Assembly: GCF_018130385.1 (NCBI RefSeq)
Contig: NZ_JAFCLU010000001.1
Span: 310,001-374,000, forward strand
Length of the DNA: 64,000 nt
Source of the DNA: Bradyrhizobium sp. AUGA SZCCT0283
Lineage (GTDB): Bacteria; Pseudomonadota; Alphaproteobacteria; Rhizobiales; Xanthobacteraceae
Direction of reading: 5' to 3'
Shown here: in pieces, positions 9,831-18,901 of the stretch
Numbering within the stretch: position 1 is the stretch's first letter
Layout of the letters: each line of letters opens with the position of its first letter
Translations under genes and position numbers: made by a program
The notes under the pieces: model-generated
What the model was told of the DNA's origin: nothing
Seen by the model: only the letters and a program-made list of their open reading frames with translations
The model's database searches: none

Positions 9831-9890
9831 CCGCGGCTCCGCACATCACGCAACCGACGTCGTGCAACCCAAAACAAGAAGGGATGATCC

Positions 9891-10565
9891 GTGGGACAGG
9901 ATATCAAGCTGACGGCTTCGGACGGTTTTAAACTGGGCGGCTATCGCGCCGATCCCGCTGATGCGCCGAAGGCGGCCATCGTGGTGATCCAGGAGATCTT
10001 TGGCGTCAATCACCACATCCGCTCGGTGTGCGATCGGCTGGCGGGCGAAGGCTATGTCGCGATCGCGCCGTCGATCTTCGATCGCACCCAGCCGGACTTC
10101 CAGTGCGGCTATTCGCCTGACGAGATCGCGACCGCGCGAAAGTTCATCGCCAATCCCGATTGGGCCGCGATGCTGCGCGATGCCCAGGCCGCGATCGATG
10201 CCGTGAAGGATGTCGGCCCGGTCGGCATCATCGGCTTCTGCCTCGGCGGCAGCATCGCCTATGCGGCGGCGACCAAGCTGTCGGGGCTATCGGCCGCCGT
10301 CGGTTACTACGGCGGCGCCGTCGTCCGCTTTGCCGACGACAAACCGCTAGTGCCGACGCAACTGCATTTCGGCGAAAAGGATGCGGGCATTCCGCTGACC
10401 GATGTCGAGGCCATCAAGGCCAAGCGGCCGGATGTCGAAGTCCACATCTACCCCGGCGCCCAGCACGGCTTTCACTGCGATGAACGCGCAAGCTACGACA
10501 AGGCCAGCGCCGATATCGCCTGGCCGCGCAGCCTGGCGTTTTTTGCGAAGCATCTAAAGAGGTGA
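9891..10565 (+). CDS. Dienelactone hydrolase family protein
   Basis: A 224-residue protein starting with GTG. It keeps the family's Cys nucleophile in GFCLGGS, the Glu of IQEIFGVN that activates it, Asp in FGEKDAGIP and His in GAQHGFHC. Dienelactone hydrolases open 4-carboxymethylenebutenolide in chloroaromatic ortho-cleavage, though many chromosomal members have other ester substrates. It lies 60 bp after the small exported gene on the same strand. Confidence 0.9.
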   Translation: MGQDIKLTASDGFKLGGYRADPADAPKAAIVVIQEIFGVNHHIRSVCDRLAGEGYVAIAPSIFDRTQPDFQCGYSPDEIATARKFIANPDWAAMLRDAQAAIDAVKDVGPVGIIGFCLGGSIAYAAATKLSGLSAAVGYYGGAVVRFADDKPLVPTQLHFGEKDAGIPLTDVEAIKAKRPDVEVHIYPGAQHGFHCDERASYDKASADIAWPRSLAFFAKHLKR

Positions 10566-10580
10566 GGCGAACTTCTCCGC

Positions 10581-10620
10581 CGTCATTCCGGGACGTGCGC
10601 AGCACGAACCCGGAATGACG
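10581..10620. repeat. Dispersed palindromic repeat, family 3
   Basis: CGTCATTCCGG and CCGGAATGACG pair around a short centre that also contains GTGC/GCAC. It lies between the convergent dienelactone hydrolase and Bug genes and may stop transcription in both directions. Confidence 0.85.
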
Positions 10621-10640
10621 GACCGCAAGCAAGTAACAGT

Positions 10641-11645
10641 TCACTCGCCCTTGACGCCGGTTGCCTTCACGACATCGGCCCATTTCTCGTAGTCGCGGCG
10701 CAGGACTTTCTCGAACGTTTCCGCCGATCCACCCACCGGCACGAGGCTGAGCGTCTCGATTCCGGCGACGCCCTCGGGCGAGGCGATGATGCGGGCGAGT
10801 TCGTCCGAAAGCTTCTTCACGATCTCCTTGGGTGTTGCGGCGGGTACGAACACGCCGAGCCAGCCTTCGATTTCAAAACCGGGGTAACCGAGTTCGGCCA
10901 TCGTCGGCACGTCGGGCAACGCGGTCCTGCGCTTCTCGCCGCCAACCGCCAGCGCCCTGAGCTTGCCCGCCTTGATTTGCGCGCTCGCCGTGGTCAGGTC
11001 CTGGAACGCCGAGGTAACCGTGTTAGCGAGCAAGTCGTTCGTGAGAGGAGCCGAGCCGCGATAGGGGATATGGGTCATGTCGATATCGGCGACCTTCTTG
11101 AGCAATTCGCCGTAGAGGTGGGACGTCGTGGCGTTGCCGAAGGTGCCGTAAGGCTTGCCGGGGTTCGCCTTGGCATAATCGACCAGCTCCTTGACGGACT
11201 TGATCGGCTGCTGCTCGGGGACCACCAGAACGATGGTCGACAAGGCGATCTGGGTGACCGGCGCGAGATCCTTGAATACATCGTAAGGCAGCTTCGCAAC
11301 GAGGCTCGGCGCCTGAATGATCTGCGTAATGCCGATCAGCACGGTATGGCCATCGGGCTGCGCCTTGGCTACGTAATCATTGCCGACTACGCCGCCGCCG
11401 CCCGACTTGTTCTCGACAAGGACGGTCTGCTTCCACGACTCCTGCAATTTGTTGGCAAGCAAACGGGCGAGGACGTCGGTGGCGCCGCCGGCCGGGTACG
11501 GCACGACGAAGGTGATGCGTCGGCTCGGATAGGAATCCGCCGATGCCTGATGCGAAGAAGCACACAAAGCCGTCACGGCGATGGAAGCAAGCAACGCTGC
11601 CGCGGTCGCCGCCCGCACCACGCCGACCGGCAAATGATAGTTCAT
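10641..11645 (-). CDS. Bug/TctC-family substrate-binding protein
   Basis: A 334-residue periplasmic binding protein. The start at 11645 (MNYHLPVGV) is chosen because CGGAG lies seven bases before it; two in-frame upstream ATGs have no ribosome site. A signal peptide ends near SHQASA, then YPSRRITFVVPYPAGGATDVLAR gives the family ligand loop. No TctA or TctB membrane gene is nearby, which is normal for the many orphan Bug proteins of Burkholderiales and Bradyrhizobium. The ligand is unknown. Confidence 0.92.
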   Translation of the reverse strand: MNYHLPVGVVRAATAAALLASIAVTALCASSHQASADSYPSRRITFVVPYPAGGATDVLARLLANKLQESWKQTVLVENKSGGGGVVGNDYVAKAQPDGHTVLIGITQIIQAPSLVAKLPYDVFKDLAPVTQIALSTIVLVVPEQQPIKSVKELVDYAKANPGKPYGTFGNATTSHLYGELLKKVADIDMTHIPYRGSAPLTNDLLANTVTSAFQDLTTASAQIKAGKLRALAVGGEKRRTALPDVPTMAELGYPGFEIEGWLGVFVPAATPKEIVKKLSDELARIIASPEGVAGIETLSLVPVGGSAETFEKVLRRDYEKWADVVKATGVKGE

Positions 11646-12019
11646 GGTCATACTCCGGATTGCAGGCACATTACCGACAAGCCGGCGCGCCTCGATTCAA
11701 TGATGCATTTCTCTACATCGCTGCAGCGCAACTTGGAACATGGTTTCTAATGCGATCAGCGCATAGCGCTAATTTACCGCAACCGACACCGACGCACGGC
11801 GTCAACAGACTTTCGGAAACGTGCGCGGACACACTTCTGCCACTGCAGGTTAGACCGACCTGAAGATTGATTCTGCAACATGACGCAAAACGCCGGATCC
11901 GCACCGGCGCGAAATGGATGCTGAATTTTCCGCAGCTCAAACGCGCGGCATTTGCCTGGCGATCATGCTCAAGAAAAGGGCCAGATCGAGATGACGATTC
12001 GATGAAAATGCGTTGCGCG
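11646..12019. other. Intergenic region upstream of the Bug gene
   Basis: About 374 bp without a credible gene. I saw no repeat family, terminator or strong promoter here. Its left part must hold the Bug gene promoter. Confidence 0.5.
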
Positions 12020-12781
12020 CTAGAACCAGCGCTCGCTGACGAGCACGGTATCACCGGGACTGATCGGGCTGCCGGGCGGAACGACGAAGCGTGCTGCTCC
12101 CGACGCATCGGTGTGGGTGACTGTAACGCTATCGCGGCGGGCGCGCGGCGAAAAGCCGCCGGCAATCGCCACCGCGCTCTCGACCGTCATGTTGGGTACG
12201 TACGGATATTGCCCGGGTGCTGCGACCTCGCCGAGAATGAAGAACGGCCGATACGCTTCGATCTCCACCGCGACCGATGGATCCCTGATGAAGCCGGCGC
12301 GCAGTTTCGCTGATATCTCCGCCGCCAGTCCCGCCGTGGTGCGGCCCCGCGCCGGCACCGAACCGATCAGCGGCATCGTGATCGAGCCGCCGGCGTCGAT
12401 CGCGTAGGTGTTGGTCAGGCCTTCCTGGCCATAGACGACAACGCGCAATTTGTCGCCGGCATCGAGATGATAGGCAGCGTCATATCGCACCGGCGCGGGT
12501 TCGACATAGGCCACGGGTGCAGCGACGACGACGGGTGCTGGTGCTGCGCGTGGTGTCGCGGCGAAGGCGGCGCGAAGCGCGCCGATGGCGCCGCCGCCGG
12601 ACTCGGCCGCGACCGCCTGCGGCGGCGGGGCGTTCGGCTGGCCGTAGGCCATTGAATCGAGATCGCCTTGCGGCGCGACCGCGACCGGCCCGGTCGTGCG
12701 CATGCAGCCCGACAGAGCGAGCGCGGTGATGATCGCAGTGATCGGTATTCGAAACGCGCGCACAACCCGCACCGGAGCCAT
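12020..12781 (-). CDS. Polysaccharide export outer-membrane lipoprotein (Wza/KpsD family)
   Basis: A 253-residue protein with a lipoprotein signal whose lipobox is LSGC at residues 23-26. An Ala/Pro-rich linker (about 30-100) is followed by the Poly_export domain YHLDAGDKLRVVVYGQEGLTNTY and a soluble-ligand-binding beta-grasp domain around FILGEVAAPGQYPYVPNMTVE. Family members form the outer-membrane pore for capsule or exopolysaccharide. No polymerase, Wzc kinase or glycosyltransferase cluster is adjacent, so it is a detached copy. Confidence 0.9.
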   Translation of the reverse strand: MAPVRVVRAFRIPITAIITALALSGCMRTTGPVAVAPQGDLDSMAYGQPNAPPPQAVAAESGGGAIGALRAAFAATPRAAPAPVVVAAPVAYVEPAPVRYDAAYHLDAGDKLRVVVYGQEGLTNTYAIDAGGSITMPLIGSVPARGRTTAGLAAEISAKLRAGFIRDPSVAVEIEAYRPFFILGEVAAPGQYPYVPNMTVESAVAIAGGFSPRARRDSVTVTHTDASGAARFVVPPGSPISPGDTVLVSERWF

Positions 12782-12907
12782 CCCTCAAAACGAGACGGCT
12801 CCAGTCTTGCACCGGGTATGGTTAATAAAGGGTTGTTTGCACGCGGCGCGGGAGATCGAGACTCCCTCGCCCCGCGCTTGCGGGGTGAGGTTGAAGAAGG
12901 CAGCCGA

Positions 12908-13564
12908 TCAGGCGGTCACGCCGGCGCCGATCGGGCACGACACGCCGGTGCCGCCCAATCCGCAATAGCCCGCCGGGTTCTTGGCGAGATATTGCTGATG
13001 ATAGTCCTCGGCGAAATAGAATTTGCCCGATGGCGCGATCTCGGTGGTGATGGCGTTGAGGCCCTTCGCCGCCAGCGCCTTCTGATACGATGCCTTCGAC
13101 GCGTCGGCGGCTTGGCGCTGCGTATCGCCGAAGGTGTAGATCGCCGAGCGATACTGGGTGCCGACATCATTGCCCTGGCGCATGCCCTGCGTCGGGTTGT
13201 GATTTTCCCAGAACGTCTTCAGGAGTTGATCGTAGGAGATCTTCTTCGGATCGAACACGACCAGCACCACTTCGGTATGACCGGTGCGGCCCGAACAAAC
13301 CTCTTCATAGGTCGGATTGGGCGTATGTCCGCCGGCATAGCCGACGGCGGTCGCATAGATGCCGTCGCCGAGTTCCCAGAACTTGCGCTCTGCGCCCCAG
13401 AAACAGCCCAGGCCGAACACCGCCTGCTCAAGGCCCGCAGGATGGGGCGGCTGCAGCTTGCGGCCGTTGACGAAATGCGTGGTGGCGGTCGGTATCGGGG
13501 TGGCACGGCCCGGCAGCGCTTCGGCTGCGCTTGGTAACGCGGTGGTCTTGCGCATGAACAACAT
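12908..13564 (-). CDS. msrA: Peptide-methionine (S)-S-oxide reductase
   Basis: A 218-residue MsrA that reduces the S epimer of methionine sulfoxide in oxidised proteins, recycled by thioredoxin. The catalytic Cys is in GCFWGAE, the substrate-binding GYAGG and HTEVV follow, and resolving Cys residues are present in the C-terminal [13 protein letters not shown]. The ATG follows GGAGGTACTCC. No msrB is adjacent. There is no clear signal peptide, so it probably acts in the cytoplasm. Confidence 0.95.
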   Translation of the reverse strand: MLFMRKTTALPSAAEALPGRATPIPTATTHFVNGRKLQPPHPAGLEQAVFGLGCFWGAERKFWELGDGIYATAVGYAGGHTPNPTYEEVCSGRTGHTEVVLVVFDPKKISYDQLLKTFWENHNPTQGMRQGNDVGTQYRSAIYTFGDTQRQAADASKASYQKALAAKGLNAITTEIAPSGKFYFAEDYHQQYLAKNPAGYCGLGGTGVSCPIGAGVTA

Positions 13565-13690
13565 GGAGTACCTCCAGGCGGGACATCGGGGGACGCGACA
13601 ACGGCGTCGGGCGGTTGGATTTCTATATATGTCTTTACGCCGGATATCGCAGCCCTGTTACGCCGTGCCCGAGGGCGGGCGGCGGCCGGG

Positions 13691-14008
13691 TCAGTCCCGC
13701 GAATAGCCGATCAATGGCTTGCGGGGCCGGAACAGGATCATGAGCAGAATGCCGACCACGCCCATCACGGCAAAAACCGGCTGATCCAACAGGACCTTGA
13801 TGACGCTGTTCCAGAGCCAGGGTGCGGTACCCTCGACCCAGGTCCGGAACGCAAGCTGGCTGGACTGATGGACGTCGTTCCAGAACTGGCCAAACCGGGT
13901 GAACCGCAGGGTCTGGTCGGCGACGAAACGGGCGCCGTCATAGACCATAAAGATGAATCCGCCGGCCAGGAGCAGCAGGCCGATTAGCCGGAAAAAACCG
14001 CGGATCAT
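13691..14008 (-). CDS. Small inner-membrane protein of unknown function
   Basis: A 105-residue protein with two predicted membrane spans, at about residues 7-25 and 73-93 (FAVMGVVGILLMILF), separated by an amphipathic stretch and ending in a basic tail RPRKPLIGYSRD. The start is supported by AAGGTGACGC. I do not recognise a family. It lies divergently from rpsT. Confidence 0.75.
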   Translation of the reverse strand: MIRGFFRLIGLLLLAGGFIFMVYDGARFVADQTLRFTRFGQFWNDVHQSSQLAFRTWVEGTAPWLWNSVIKVLLDQPVFAVMGVVGILLMILFRPRKPLIGYSRD

Positions 14009-14140
14009 GCGTCACCTTATATCTATCGCCCCCAACAGACCGTCAGCCAATACCGGGGGCACCCCGGAAATTCAACCTCATCAGCACCTTACGCGCCATT
14101 TCCGCGCCCCTTCCCGGCCTTTCGGGGAGGGCGGAAAGCG

Positions 14141-14169
14141 TTGACGGTGCAGGACTCGCCCTCTATAAG
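14141..14169 (+). promoter_or_regulatory. Sigma-70-type promoter of rpsT
   Basis: TTGACG (14141-14146) and TATAAG (14164-14169) are separated by exactly 17 bp. Transcription would begin near 14176, giving a leader of about 205 nt before rpsT. Confidence 0.75.
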
Positions 14170-14178
14170 ACCCCCAAT

Positions 14179-14202
14179 GGCGGCGGGCGCAATCCCGCCG
14201 CC
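14179..14202 (+). promoter_or_regulatory. GC-rich hairpin at the 5' end of the rpsT leader
   Basis: GGCGGCGGG and CCCGCCGCC form a perfect 9-bp stem around a 6-base loop, only a few bases after the inferred start site, followed by GCTGTTCTTT. It could be a protective 5' stem or an attenuator. The rest of the leader up to 14381 shows no reading frame with a good ribosome site. Confidence 0.5.
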
Positions 14203-14381
14203 GCTGTTCTTTGAGCAGCGCCGGCTTCGGGAGCATTTTGGCTTCCGTCCATGGCATCCTCAAGAACGGCTTACGTCAGAACACCCTGGAAAACACCACC
14301 AGCGTCGATCACGCAATTTGAACGGCCGGCGCGCTCAAGCCCGACCACCCGAGCGATGACAGCCGAAGGATAGTTGAGAAC

Positions 14382-14648
14382 ATGGCCAATACCTCTTCCG
14401 CCAAAAAGGCGACCCGCAAGATTGCCCGCCGCACCATCATCAACAAGTCGCGCCGCACCCAGATGCGTGGCGCGGTTCGTACCGTCGAGGAGGCGATCAA
14501 GAGCGGCGATCGCGAGGCGGCACTCAAGGCGATGAAGCACGCAGAACCGGAACTGATGCAGGCGGCGCAGCGCAACATCATTCACAAGAACAATGCGAGC
14601 CGGAAGGTGTCGCGCCTGACGCACGCGATCGCCAAGCTCGCGAAGTGA
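14382..14648 (+). CDS. rpsT: 30S ribosomal protein S20
   Basis: An 88-residue, Lys/Arg-rich protein matching S20 along its length ([17 protein letters not shown] at the start, helical hairpin to the end). S20 binds 16S rRNA early in 30S assembly. It is a single-gene unit with its own promoter and terminator. The long leader fits autogenous control as known for S20 in enterobacteria, although the mechanism here is not shown. Its position close upstream of dnaA is common in alphaproteobacteria. Confidence 0.98.
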   Translation: MANTSSAKKATRKIARRTIINKSRRTQMRGAVRTVEEAIKSGDREAALKAMKHAEPELMQAAQRNIIHKNNASRKVSRLTHAIAKLAK

Positions 14649-14671
14649 ACTGACAGAAATAGATATTCGTC

Positions 14672-14703
14672 AAAAGCCCGGCTTCGCCGGGCTTTTGTTT
14701 TTT
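14672..14703 (+). terminator. Rho-independent terminator of rpsT
   Basis: An 11-bp stem AAAAGCCCGGC / GCCGGGCTTTT with a TTC loop is followed by GTTTTTT. It lies 24 bp after the rpsT stop codon. Confidence 0.95.
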
Positions 14704-15010
14704 CCCAGTCATGCCGGCGTGCGAGCATGACCGCGAAAATCCATCTCGCCAGGCACGTGCATTCTGTTGCATTTCGGGCTCACGCTGAAAGGTGCGCTGT
14801 GACAATTCAATTGTCCCGTTGCTGAGCACCGGGTTACGTGTCACATTTCTAGCGCCCGTAGTTTTACGAGGTGCAATTTATTGCACTAGCGTAGTCGTGA
14901 GCATTTGCGAGAAGCATGAGCGCAACGGCTGACCAATCCGACGCCAGCTTCTTCTGCCCGCATCGCTGCCGCGCAGGGTTACCCTGAAAAACAATTCCGA
15001 AAAACGACGT

Positions 15011-15038
15011 CTCGCTAATCACTTATCCACATAGCGAG
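15011..15038. promoter_or_regulatory. Consensus DnaA box inside an inverted repeat
   Basis: TTATCCACA at 15023-15031 is a perfect DnaA box. It lies between the inverted arms CTCGCTA (15011-15017) and TAGCGAG (15032-15038). DnaA could autoregulate here or this could be part of an origin. Confidence 0.7.
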
Positions 15039-15629
15039 CACAAGCGTTTTGAAAATTGGTCCCGGTAACCACGATTGTAACGGTTTCTTAAAAAATTTTG
15101 CGAGTGCAGCGAAAACTGTCACGGTTGTCGGCGCCGCGCGATTCTACGCGCTGATTCAAAAACTTGGTGTGGAGTTTCGCAATTGCAGTGTTGCAACACA
15201 GCCGAAGAGTCGGGCCACGTCGTCGAATCACGGATTGTCAGAAATCGCGCTTGGTGTATTTGTTACTCGTTCGCGACGTTCAAGGCTCTCCTGACCAGCG
15301 CGGTATGAGACCCAAGAGCGGACGTGCAAATCGGCGGCGGTGTGCGCGTTAGCGACGCTTTCCAAGCGAAGCTGAGTTGGTAACTCATAGCAATATGGGA
15401 GCGGTTGTTTTGTGTCTAAATTTCCCGGCGTGGCGCTCGCGTTCAGCGCGCTCCGGACAAGGGGAATAAGACAAGGGAACAAGATGCTGGCCGGCGATGC
15501 AACGATTGGGAACGCAGAGATCGTGAACGTGTTGAAGACGACAGACTGAGATATGCGGCGGCGCAGCGGTCGGACAAGCGGATGTTCGGTAGCAGCAGAC
15601 AGGCTTTGAAAACACTGGTGATGTGATTG

Positions 15630-15653
15630 CTCGCCGCGCGTTCTCGCGGCGAG
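15630..15653. other. Hairpin in the dnaA leader
   Basis: CTCGCCGCG and CGCGGCGAG form a 9-bp stem around CGTTCT. No T run follows on either strand, so it is not a standard terminator. Confidence 0.5.
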
Positions 15654-15980
15654 AGGGGGAGGTACTATGCTTTACGGAATCAACGCGACATTCGGCACGC
15701 TCATTTTTTCCATCGAGACCGCTTCTGAATCCCTGAACGACGTCTTGAGTCGTCCACCCACGCGAACTCCGGCTAGACCGTCGAGTACGCGCTGACCTCG
15801 CGGTAGCCTCTCACTCCATCCAGCCTTTGATCTGTGCAACGGCGATTCCGCCGAACGTTCGATCCTTGTCTGGTGGTGGCTGAAGCTCCGCGTCGAGGTC
15901 ACGTCTGGCAGGAAACCTGCAAGGCAACCCGCCAGGCGATTTCCCAAATACCATTACTCATTCAGAAAAGTTCTCAGGCA

Positions 15981-17411
15981 ATGACAAATATGGAACAGGA
16001 TCGTTGGTCGCGCGTGAAGGGGCGGTTGCGGACGAGTGTGGGCGAGGACGTCTATACGAGCTGGTTTGCGCGCATGGACCTGGAGGGCGTGCAGGACGAA
16101 AGCGTGCATCTGTCGGTTCCGACCCGATTCCTCAAGAGCTGGATCCAGGCGCATTATGCCGACCGCGTCCTGACCTGCTGGCAGGCCGAGATGCCGGAAG
16201 TGCACCGCATCGACCTCACCGTGCGCACCGCGATGCGCTGCGCCGCGCCCGCCAAGGAAGCCGCAGTTCCAGCCGATCAACGCCGCATCGAGCAGGCCAA
16301 TGGACGGCCCGCGCCCGAATTGCGCGCGACCGCGACCGCGCCGGTGTCCGCCAATCATGACGCGCTCGGCGGCTCGCCGCTCGATCCGCGCCTGACCTTT
16401 GCAAGCTTCGTGATCGGCCGCTCCAACACGCTGGCCCATGCGGCCGCGCGCCAGGTTGCCGAAGGACGCCGCGGCGATGCCGTGATGTTCAACCCGCTCT
16501 ACATTCACGCCGGTGTCGGCCTGGGCAAAACCCATCTGCTGCAGGCGGTGACATGGGCCGGCAATTCGGGGAGCGAGCGCAAGGTGCTCTATCTCACCGC
16601 CGAGAAGTTCATGTACGGCTTCGTCGCCGCGCTGAAGACGCAGACGGCGCTGGCGTTCAAGGAGGCGCTGCGCGGCATCGACGTGCTCGTGATCGACGAT
16701 CTGCAGTTCCTGCAGGGCAAATCGACCCAGGCCGAGTTCTGCCACACGCTGAACGCGCTGATCGATGCCGGACGTCAGGTGGTAATCGCCGCCGACCGAC
16801 CGCCGTCCGATCTCGAGAGCCTCGACGATCGCGTACGCTCGCGGCTGGCCGGTGGCCTCGTCGTGGAGATGGGTTCGCTCGGCGAAGAACTGCGCCTCGG
16901 AATCCTGAAGTCGCGCGTGGCGGCAGCGCGTGCGCATCACGCGAGCTTCGACGTACCGGAAGCGGTGCTGGATTATCTGGCGCGCACCATCACCCATAAC
17001 GGCCGCGACCTCGAAGGCGCCATCAACCGCCTGCTCGCCCACTCCAAGCTCAACGCCCAGCCGGTGACGCTGGAAATGGCCGAGCGCGAGGTGCGCGACC
17101 TGATCCGTCCGCAGGAACCGAAGCGGATCAAGATCGAGGACATCCAGCGGGTGGTCGCCCGGCAATACAATGTCAGCCGTTCGGACCTGCTCTCGTCCCG
17201 GCGGACCGCGAACGTGGTTCGGCCGCGTCAGGTCGCGATGTATCTGGCCAAGACGCTGACGCTGCGTTCGCTGCCCGAGATCGGCCGCCGGTTCGGCGGA
17301 CGCGACCACACCACGGTGCTACACGCCGTGCGCAAGATCGAGGCACTGGTGGCCCGGGATACCGCGCTGTCCGAAGAGGTCGAGTCGCTGAAGCGGCAAT
17401 TACAGGAATAA
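15981..17411 (+). CDS. dnaA: Chromosomal replication initiator protein DnaA
   Basis: A 476-residue DnaA. Domain I opens [26 protein letters not shown], a short variable linker covers about residues 88-135, the AAA+ domain has Walker A GVGLGKTH (178-185) and Walker [10 protein letters not shown], and domain IV carries the DNA-binding signature [19 protein letters not shown]. It binds DnaA boxes and melts oriC. The start at 15981 (MTNMEQ) is chosen because the longer frame adds 49 residues unlike DnaA; an ATG at 15990 is also possible. The ribosome site is weak. Confidence 0.98.
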   Translation: MTNMEQDRWSRVKGRLRTSVGEDVYTSWFARMDLEGVQDESVHLSVPTRFLKSWIQAHYADRVLTCWQAEMPEVHRIDLTVRTAMRCAAPAKEAAVPADQRRIEQANGRPAPELRATATAPVSANHDALGGSPLDPRLTFASFVIGRSNTLAHAAARQVAEGRRGDAVMFNPLYIHAGVGLGKTHLLQAVTWAGNSGSERKVLYLTAEKFMYGFVAALKTQTALAFKEALRGIDVLVIDDLQFLQGKSTQAEFCHTLNALIDAGRQVVIAADRPPSDLESLDDRVRSRLAGGLVVEMGSLGEELRLGILKSRVAAARAHHASFDVPEAVLDYLARTITHNGRDLEGAINRLLAHSKLNAQPVTLEMAEREVRDLIRPQEPKRIKIEDIQRVVARQYNVSRSDLLSSRRTANVVRPRQVAMYLAKTLTLRSLPEIGRRFGGRDHTTVLHAVRKIEALVARDTALSEEVESLKRQLQE

Positions 17412-17462
17412 CGGCATAAGGAACAGGACTGGCTCCTCCCCAGCCTCTCCCGCCCTGATCCA

Positions 17463-17550
17463 ATCGAAGTCGGATTTATCCGACTTCGATAATTATAACG
17501 CCCAACCCGGGTAAACCCGGTTGGGTGGGCGGGAGAATTTTTTTCTGCCG
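17463..17550 (+). terminator. Tandem hairpins after dnaA ending in a T run
   Basis: The first hairpin is a 13-bp perfect stem from 17463 to 17490 (ATCGAAGTCGGAT / ATCCGACTTCGAT, TT loop). The second, imperfect, pairs CCCAACCCGGGT with ACCCGGTTGGG near 17501-17526 and is followed within about 13 bases by seven T residues. Together they plausibly terminate dnaA and separate it from dnaN, 190 bp downstream. Confidence 0.55.
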
Positions 17551-17736
17551 CCATTTTCTGCCGCAAAAGTGGGGAACGGGGTTCTCTCTCCCTTGCACCG
17601 GCGCCCCATCCGCGCCACCTTGCGGTCCCCCCGGGGGTTTGATCAAATCCGATCCTGATCCGGCTTTTCGGGTTTCCAATGCCGCGGCGCTGCCTTTACG
17701 GGCCGCCCGGCTTTTCCATCTCTGGCGGGTATTGCA

Positions 17737-18855
17737 ATGAAGGTCACCGTCGAACGCGCGCAACTGCTGAAATCGCTCGGCCACGTCCATCGTGTGGTCG
17801 AGCGCCGCAACACCATCCCGATCCTCGGCAACGTGCTGGTCCGCGCCGAAAACGCCCGGCTGTCGCTGAAGGCGACCGATCTCGACCTGGAGGTGACCGA
17901 AACGCTGCCGGCGGAAACCGCGACCGGCGGCGCCACCACCGTGCCGGCGCATATGTTCTACGACATCGTCCGCAAACTGCCCGATGGCGCACAGATCGTG
18001 CTGGAGGCCGACGGCGACCGTGCGGTGCTGGCGATCCGCGCCGGCCGCTCGCGCTTCACGCTGCAGACCCTGCCCGAAAGCGACTTCCCGGATCTCGCCG
18101 CCGGCGACATGACGCATTCGTTCTCGCTGGCGGCTGCCGACGTCAAACGCCTGATCGACCGCACGCAGTTTGCGATCTCGACCGAAGAGACCCGATACTA
18201 CCTTAACGGTATCTATCTGCACACGGCCGGCAGCGCCAAGGCCGCCACGCTTCGCGGCGTGGCGACCGACGGCCATCGGCTGGCGCAGATCGATCTGGCG
18301 CTGCCCTCTGGCGCCACCGGCATGCCGGGCGTGATCGTGCCGCGCAAGACGGTCGGCGAAGTGCAGCGGCTGATCGAGGACAACGAAGCCGAAGTCAAAA
18401 TCGAACTCTCGCAGGGCAAGATCCGCTTCACCCTCGGCAACGTCGTCCTGACCTCGAAACTGATCGACGGAACCTTCCCGGACTACGGCCGCGTCATTCC
18501 GCAGAATAACGACAAGGAGCTGATCGTCGACAAGAAGGATTTCGAGGCCGCGGTCGACCGCGTCTCGACCATCTCCAGCGAGCGCGGCCGTGCCGTGAAG
18601 CTCGCACTGTCCGCCGGCAAGCTGGTGCTGTCGGTGACCAATCCGGATTCCGGCAGCGCCACCGAAGAACTGGAAGTCGAGTACGCCTCCGACGCACTCG
18701 ATATCGGCTTCAACTCGCGCTATCTGCTCGACATCGCCGCCCAGATCGAAGGCGAAGTCGCCGTCCTGAAGCTCGCCGACCCCGGCTCGCCGACGCTGGT
18801 GCAGGACAAGGACGACAAGGGCGCGCTCTACGTGCTGATGCCGATGCGGGTGTGA
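17737..18855 (+). CDS. dnaN: DNA polymerase III beta sliding clamp
   Basis: A 372-residue protein with the three repeated clamp domains; it opens MKVTVERAQLLKSLGHVHRVVERRNTIPILGNV and ends YVLMPMRV, the conserved C terminus. As a ring dimer it holds polymerase III on DNA. It lies in the usual dnaA-dnaN-recF order, but a repeat-bounded GIY-YIG gene has come to lie between it and recF. A weak GGCGGGTATTGC precedes the ATG. Confidence 0.98.
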   Translation: MKVTVERAQLLKSLGHVHRVVERRNTIPILGNVLVRAENARLSLKATDLDLEVTETLPAETATGGATTVPAHMFYDIVRKLPDGAQIVLEADGDRAVLAIRAGRSRFTLQTLPESDFPDLAAGDMTHSFSLAAADVKRLIDRTQFAISTEETRYYLNGIYLHTAGSAKAATLRGVATDGHRLAQIDLALPSGATGMPGVIVPRKTVGEVQRLIEDNEAEVKIELSQGKIRFTLGNVVLTSKLIDGTFPDYGRVIPQNNDKELIVDKKDFEAAVDRVSTISSERGRAVKLALSAGKLVLSVTNPDSGSATEELEVEYASDALDIGFNSRYLLDIAAQIEGEVAVLKLADPGSPTLVQDKDDKGALYVLMPMRV

Positions 18856-18863
18856 GCACAACT

Positions 18864-18894
18864 GTCATTGCCGGGCTTGACCCGGCAATCCATC
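18864..18894. repeat. Left 31-bp inverted repeat of the GIY-YIG cassette (family 2)
   Basis: It is an exact reverse complement of 19188-19218 over 31 bases. Each arm is also a hairpin by itself, with ATTGCCGGG pairing with CCCGGCAAT around CTTGA. It begins 9 bp after the dnaN stop codon. Confidence 0.95.
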
Positions 18895-18901
18895 AAACCA
18901 A

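Larger units (their letters stand above)
14704..15980. other. 1.3-kb non-coding dnaA leader with possible replication-control elements
   Basis: No credible gene lies here. It contains one perfect DnaA box, eight GANTC sites between 15140 and 15848, an AT-rich patch CTTAAAAAATTTTGC near 15088, and a 9-bp hairpin at 15630-15653. An in-frame extension of dnaA upstream of 15981 exists but lacks DnaA-like sequence. The region could be the dnaA control region alone or could hold oriC; a single consensus box favours the former. Confidence 0.6.

Noticed and set aside
15834..15980. A 49-codon extension of dnaA
   Set aside because: The added residues are Arg-rich and unlike DnaA domain I, which begins normally at MTNMEQDRW.
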